Shown piece by piece: positions 6,421-6,525 of a stretch of 6,525 nt of DNA; position 1 is the first letter of the stretch; every line of letters begins with the position of its first letter. Source of the DNA: Defluviitaleaceae bacterium (lineage in GTDB: Bacteria; Bacillota; Clostridia; Lachnospirales; WQUN01). The position numbers and the translations under genes were made by a program. The notes under the pieces are model-generated. The model worked only from the letters and a program-made list of their open reading frames with translations. It did no database searches and was not told the origin of the DNA. The DNA lies in contig WRHA01000307.1 of NCBI GenBank assembly GCA_009783395.1, positions 1-6,525 on the forward strand, written 5' to 3'.

Positions 6421-6445
6421 GCGACATTACGTCTCGAAGCCGGAT
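6377..6445 (+). repeat. 69-bp repeat copy R2, overlapping the 3' end of the kinase gene
   Basis: This copy is the same length as R1 and in inverted orientation to it. It is identical to R1 over the first 17 and last 16 bases and nearly so over the next 17, with an unrelated 19-base core (6411-6429). It begins with the hairpin GCACGC-CAA-GCGTGC (6379-6393). It encodes the C-terminal residues HAKRALGTVDIRR of the kinase, and the TAG stop falls in its variable core. The tail lies beyond the conserved kinase domain, so arrival of the repeat probably replaced the original stop codon. Confidence 0.85.
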
Positions 6446-6463
6446 GCAATTTCCCGGTTTATT

Positions 6464-6496
6464 AAAAACTTCCGAGAACTTTTCGGGAGTTTTTTT
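6464..6496 (+). terminator. Intrinsic terminator of the Uma2-thrS-regulator-kinase unit
   Basis: Bases 6464-6477 (A5, CTTCCGAGA) pair with 6481-6494 through 14 bp, including two G-T wobbles, around a 3-base loop. A seven-T run (6490-6496) follows the GC-rich part. The minus strand also ends in five T, so weak termination of a convergent transcript is possible. It starts 44 bases after the kinase stop. Confidence 0.88.
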
Positions 6497-6511
6497 ATAG
6501 ACCGGGAAACG

Positions 6512-6525
6512 GCATCCGGCTTCGA
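6512..6525 (-). repeat. Start of a probable third repeat copy R3, cut by the window edge
   Basis: GCATCCGGCTTCGA is the exact reverse complement of the R2 end (6434-6447) and differs from the matching R1 bases (910-923) by one base. If it is a full copy, it runs on to about 6580 on the minus strand. Only 14 bases are visible, so it may instead be just the partner arm of the terminator-flanking inverted repeat. Confidence 0.5.

Larger units (their letters stand above)
6434..6525. repeat. Interrupted inverted repeat bracketing the operon terminator
   Basis: TCGAAGCCGGATGC (6434-6447), a two-base mismatch, then TTTCCCGGT (6450-6458) is matched in reverse complement by ACCGGGAAA (6501-6509), two bases, and GCATCCGGCTTCGA (6512-6525). 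The 25-base arms enclose the terminator hairpin 6464-6496, giving nested dyads. The left arm is the end of R2 and the right arm the start of R3, and the arm match continues up to the window edge. Confidence 0.85.

Noticed and set aside
6377..6445. Integron attC-like recombination site (gene-end position, conserved ends, variable core)
   Set aside because: The expected RYYYAAC and GTTRRRY core sites are absent, the two ends are not convincingly complementary in both copies, and no integrase is visible.

Overview
The window looks like chromosomal DNA of a Gram-positive, Clostridia-like (Bacillota) bacterium, probably an uncultured one. The reasons are indirect: purine-rich GGAGG ribosome sites about 7 bases from their starts, a near-consensus SigA-type promoter, a lipoprotein (LAAC lipobox) solute-binding protein, hairpin terminators with T-tracts, a FliK-like protein of the clostridial type, and an OmpR-type regulator/kinase pair. 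No rRNA, tRNA, CRISPR array, phage gene or transposase gene is visible.

Left part (1-2000). A plus-strand gene, cut by the window edge, encodes a Pro/Thr/Ala-rich protein with a FliK-like C-terminal domain. It converges on a minus-strand gene for a lipoprotein of the ABC_sub_bind (TrpX-like) family. Between the two stops lie a bidirectional hairpin terminator (855-896) and the first copy (R1, 912-980) of a 69-bp repeat. The binding-protein gene has its own promoter (TTGACG, 17 bp, TATAAT) and no permease or ATPase gene beside it in the window.

Centre and right (2000-6525). A perfect 39-base palindrome followed by seven T lies just before a compact plus-strand unit of four genes: a Uma2-family (PD-(D/E)XK) putative nuclease, threonyl-tRNA synthetase without a TGS domain, an OmpR/PhoB response regulator and a sensor histidine kinase. 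All three junctions overlap (ATGA, 19 bases, GTGA), so the four are very likely co-transcribed and translationally coupled. The ThrRS charges tRNA-Thr. The kinase and regulator form a membrane-to-DNA signalling pair with an unknown signal. The role of the Uma2 protein is unknown. The unit ends in a strong hairpin terminator (6464-6496).

The most unexpected signal is the repeat family. R1 and R2 (6377-6445) are both exactly 69 bp, with strongly conserved ends and a non-conserved 19-bp core. Each sits at the 3' end of a gene in the same orientation as that gene. R2 supplies the last 13 or so codons and the stop of the histidine kinase. A third copy (R3) appears to begin at 6512 in the opposite orientation and runs off the window. 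No wholly new multi-gene system is evident; the repeat, the leader palindrome and the Uma2-thrS coupling deserve the closest look.
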